Shown one piece after another: positions 6,275 to 6,280 of a DNA stretch of 6,280 nucleotides (its first letter is position 1; the number at the start of each line of letters is the position of its first letter). The DNA comes from Catenibacterium mitsuoka_A. GTDB taxonomy: Bacteria > Bacillota_I > Bacilli_A > Erysipelotrichales > Coprobacillaceae. The stretch lies in NCBI RefSeq assembly GCF_964259225.1, contig NZ_CAXVKN010000097.1. One strand, 5' to 3'. The notes below the pieces were generated by a model. The model had not been told where the DNA came from. It saw only the letters and a list, made by a program, of their open reading frames with translations, and did no database searches. Both the position numbers and the translations under genes were made by a program.

Positions 6275-6280
6275 GATTTT

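Noticed and set aside
6251..6280. Possible 3' end of an upstream minus-strand gene, reading KIKWKEVKD then TAA
   Set aside because: Nine open codons before a stop are expected by chance, and another minus-strand frame here stays open longer. Sequence beyond 6280 is needed.

Overview
The window is an AT-rich bacterial segment in which every convincing gene lies on the minus strand. Standard codon use, strong GGAGG-type ribosome binding sites, very short intergenic gaps and the gene families present point to a low-GC Firmicute. An Erysipelotrichia-like gut anaerobe is my best guess, inferred from overall resemblance rather than from any diagnostic marker.

Read in the direction of transcription (high to low coordinates), the layout is as follows. 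(1) A roughly 140-bp upstream region at 6138-6280 carries an extended -10 promoter, an inverted repeat and several AAGTGR repeats. (2) A small ACT-domain protein of the UPF0237 family follows; its likely real start is a GTG at 6116. (3) Next is a DUF711/UPF0210 'PFL family' protein. (4) Then comes a DUF815 P-loop ATPase with a GTG start. (5) A two-part protein joins a DUF2156 domain to an Eis-like GNAT acetyltransferase; its likely start is the ATG at 3223. (6) purF, the glutamine PRPP amidotransferase that opens purine synthesis, is last. (7) An intrinsic terminator closes the unit at positions 1-29. Gaps between genes are 12, 18, 1 and 14 bp, so the five genes look like one operon of about 6.1 kb with one visible promoter and one visible terminator.

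Only PurF has a well-known biochemical role. The ACT/DUF711 pair recurs as neighbours in Firmicutes without an established function. The DUF815 ATPase and the DUF2156-GNAT protein are nearly contiguous (stop and start one base apart), which suggests coupled translation. A link between the putative amino-acid-sensing ACT protein, the acyl/aminoacyl-transferase-like protein and glutamine-dependent purine synthesis is conceivable but is inference from layout only.

The most unusual non-coding signals are two successive hairpin-forming sequences within the first 70 codons of the DUF2156-GNAT gene, one of them a 35-bp near-palindrome. The other is the repeat-rich upstream edge, which may be the end of a mobile element. 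I see no RNA genes, CRISPR array or complete insertion sequence.
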